The position numbers were made by a program, and so were the translations under genes. 12,985 nt of DNA, taken from positions 1 to 12,985 of the forward strand of contig JANOPQ010000072.1 in the NCBI GenBank assembly GCA_031421935.1. Reading direction: 5' to 3'. Under the pieces are notes generated by a model, which saw only the letters and a program-made list of their open reading frames with translations, made no database searches and had not been told where the DNA came from. Each line of letters begins with the position of its first letter. Position 1 is the first letter of the stretch. Origin of the DNA: JAJTFW01 sp031421935 (GTDB lineage Bacteria > Bacteroidota > Bacteroidia > AKYH767-A > OLB10). Of this stretch, positions 11,562 to 12,985 are shown one piece after another.

Positions 11562-12985
11562 TTATTTAATTAACGATAAAAACCCCTTCAATTCTTTTGA
11601 TTCACTGTTAATAGTCATGTATTGAACAATCCAATAATAAGTTCCATCTGTACATAGATCGTTTTTGTAATAACCATCCCATCCTTTTAAAAGATTGTCA
11701 GTAGAAAATATTTCCATGCCCCATCTGTTAAATATTTTTAAGGTTGCTGAAGTGATTCCTAAATATTTTATGGGAACAAAATGGTCATTGAAACCATCGT
11801 TATTTGGAGTAATTACATTTGGAATTTCAATGGAGATATCACAATCTGTATTATTAATGGATAGTGTATCGCTGTTGGAACATTGTCCGTTACTCGCTTG
11901 CACCCAATAGTTGCCTGCTTTAGAAGCTAAGATGGAAGAATTTGTCGAGCTGTCCGACCAAAGAAAAGAATTTGCTGAACCTGCATTTAAGGTAATGGTT
12001 TGTCCTAAGCAAAGCGTAGTGTCGTTTCCGAGATTTACGGTAGGAAAAGTATTGAATATAATATTTATGGTGTCACTGTTGGCGCATTGCCCATTGCTGG
12101 ATTGTACCCAATAGTTACCTGAAGTTGAGACAGAAATGGAATCGTTTGTTGAACCATCCGACCAAAGATAGTTACTAGCAATACCAGCATATAAATTGAT
12201 AGTCTGTCCTTGACAAAGATTTGTGTCGATACCTAGATTTACAAAGGGTGTTTGGCTAAAGTTAACATGAATTGTGTCTGTTCCAGTACCACAATTATTA
12301 CTTAATTGCAACCAATATGTTCCAGAATTTGAAACATTGATTGTGGAGCTTGTTGAACCGTTTGACCAAAGATATGAAGTTGCTGAACCGACATTTAAGG
12401 TTAGTGTTTGGCCTTGGCAAAGAGTGGTATCGTTACCTAGATTAAGAGTTGGGGCGCCAATGAAATTAATATTTATTGAATCTCTGTTGGAACATTGTCC
12501 ATTACTTATTTGCACCCAATAGGTACCTGAATTTGAAATATTGATAGTAGAGGTTGTTGAACCGTTAGACCATAGATGAGAAGTTGCCGCTCCCCCATTT
12601 AAGGTTAGAGTTTGGCCTTGGCAAACTGTTGTATCGTTTCCTAGATTAATAGTTGGGGCGGCAATGAAATTAATATTTATTGAATCTCTGTTGGAACATT
12701 GTCCAATGCTTATTTGCACCCAATAGGTACCTGAATTGGATACATTAATTGAAGTCGTTGTTGAACCGTTTGACCATAGATGAGAAGTTGCAGCCCCCCC
12801 ATTTAAGGTTAGAGTCTGGCCTTGGCAAACTGTTGTGTCGTTACCTAGATTAATAGTTGGGGCGGAAATGAAATTAATATTTATTGAATCTCTGTTGGAA
12901 CATTGTCCAATGCTTATTTGCACCCAATAGGTACCTGAATTGGATACATTAATTGAAGTCGTTGTTGAACCGTTTGACCATAGAT
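11562..12985 (-). CDS. Large secreted repeat protein with T9SS type B sorting domain (C-terminal part)
   Basis: The frame is open to the right edge, so the N-terminus is missing; about 473 codons are visible. It consists of 68-residue immunoglobulin/PKD-like repeats of pattern PTINLGNDTTVCQGQTLTLN ... LWSNGST ... SGTYWVQIS-x-GQCSN-x-DSI. Each carries two cysteines (in V/L-C-x-G-Q and G-Q-C), which may form a disulphide. The last about 85 residues, IPNVITPNNDGFNDHF ... LKIFNRWGMEIFSTD ... WDGYYKNDLCTDGTYYW, are the gliding motility-associated (CHU_C, type B) T9SS sorting domain. The protein is expected to be secreted and attached to the surface, perhaps as an adhesin; no enzymatic domain is visible. 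A possible GTG at 12923 lies inside a repeat and is not the real start. Confidence 0.9.
   Translation of the reverse strand, partial: LWSNGSTTTSINVSNSGTYWVQISIGQCSNRDSININFISAPTINLGNDTTVCQGQTLTLNGGAATSHLWSNGSTTTSINVSNSGTYWVQISIGQCSNRDSININFIAAPTINLGNDTTVCQGQTLTLNGGAATSHLWSNGSTTSTINISNSGTYWVQISNGQCSNRDSININFIGAPTLNLGNDTTLCQGQTLTLNVGSATSYLWSNGSTSSTINVSNSGTYWLQLSNNCGTGTDTIHVNFSQTPFVNLGIDTNLCQGQTINLYAGIASNYLWSDGSTNDSISVSTSGNYWVQSSNGQCANSDTINIIFNTFPTVNLGNDTTLCLGQTITLNAGSANSFLWSDSSTNSSILASKAGNYWVQASNGQCSNSDTLSINNTDCDISIEIPNVITPNNDGFNDHFVPIKYLGITSATLKIFNRWGMEIFSTDNLLKGWDGYYKNDLCTDGTYYWIVQYMTINSESKELKGFLSLIK
11850..12985 (-). repeat. 204-bp coding tandem repeats, about 5.6 copies
   Basis: Unit boundaries on the minus strand fall at 12860, 12656, 12452, 12248 and 12044, each exactly 204 bp, with a last unit to about 11850 and a partial unit from 12985 to 12861. 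The outer (N-terminal) units are nearly identical: 12661-12780 and 12865-12984 differ at one base, whereas units nearer the C-terminus have diverged widely. This shows recent duplication or homogenisation at the N-terminal side. Confidence 0.92.

Noticed and set aside
12921..12923. GTG as the start of the repeat protein
   Set aside because: It lies within a repeat (the V of YWVQIS) and the frame continues upstream to the edge with the same repeat sequence.

Overview
The window looks like chromosomal DNA from a member of the Bacteroidota, most likely a low-GC environmental lineage. Three kinds of evidence point that way. Three proteins carry, or appear to carry, type IX secretion (T9SS) C-terminal sorting domains, two of type A and one of type B ('gliding motility-associated'). 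Start codons lack Shine-Dalgarno sequences, and several sit behind promoter-like pairs of the Bacteroidota form (TTG, about 20 bp, then a TAnnTTTG-like box). The gene families (DUF4920, a DUF6567-like lipoprotein, a GNAT-like/HTH pair) are also typical of this phylum. No rRNA or tRNA was seen. Every gene I can support lies on the minus strand, so the layout reads from high to low coordinates.

Layout, left to right. 1-110: the end of a probable IS3-type insertion sequence with the first 23 codons of its orfA. 111-190: eleven copies of a 7-bp repeat, touching the stop codon of the next gene. 190-2367: a secreted, very charged coiled-coil protein. 2389-3261: HMG-CoA lyase (leucine catabolism). 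3316-3813: a DUF4920 lipoprotein, separated from the lyase by a strong hairpin. 3846-4536: about 690 bp without a recognisable gene. 4537-5584: a two-gene operon of a GNAT-like protein and an HTH regulator, resembling a toxin-antitoxin module, preceded by two abutting 19-bp palindromic sites. 5825-7815: an MbnP-like protein fused to a T9SS signal plus a diheme MauG/cytochrome c peroxidase-like partner, 2 bp apart. 7920-8177: a GC-rich, dyad-rich spacer. 8178-8762: a small outer-membrane barrel-like protein. 8872-9840: a T9SS cargo protein of unknown function. 9978-10334: a small DUF6567-like lipoprotein. 10396-11256: a uracil/hypoxanthine-DNA-glycosylase-superfamily protein with low GC. 11562 to the right edge: the C-terminal part of a large secreted protein made of 68-residue repeats ending in a type B sorting domain.

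Two places have the look of functional systems. One is the mbnP/mbnH-like operon: a diheme enzyme that, in the characterised homologous pair, oxidises a tryptophan of its partner to kynurenine to make a copper site, here with the partner apparently routed to the cell surface by T9SS. The other is the GNAT-like/HTH pair with its tandem operators. The rest is cell-envelope and secreted-protein content typical of Bacteroidota, plus one ordinary metabolic gene.
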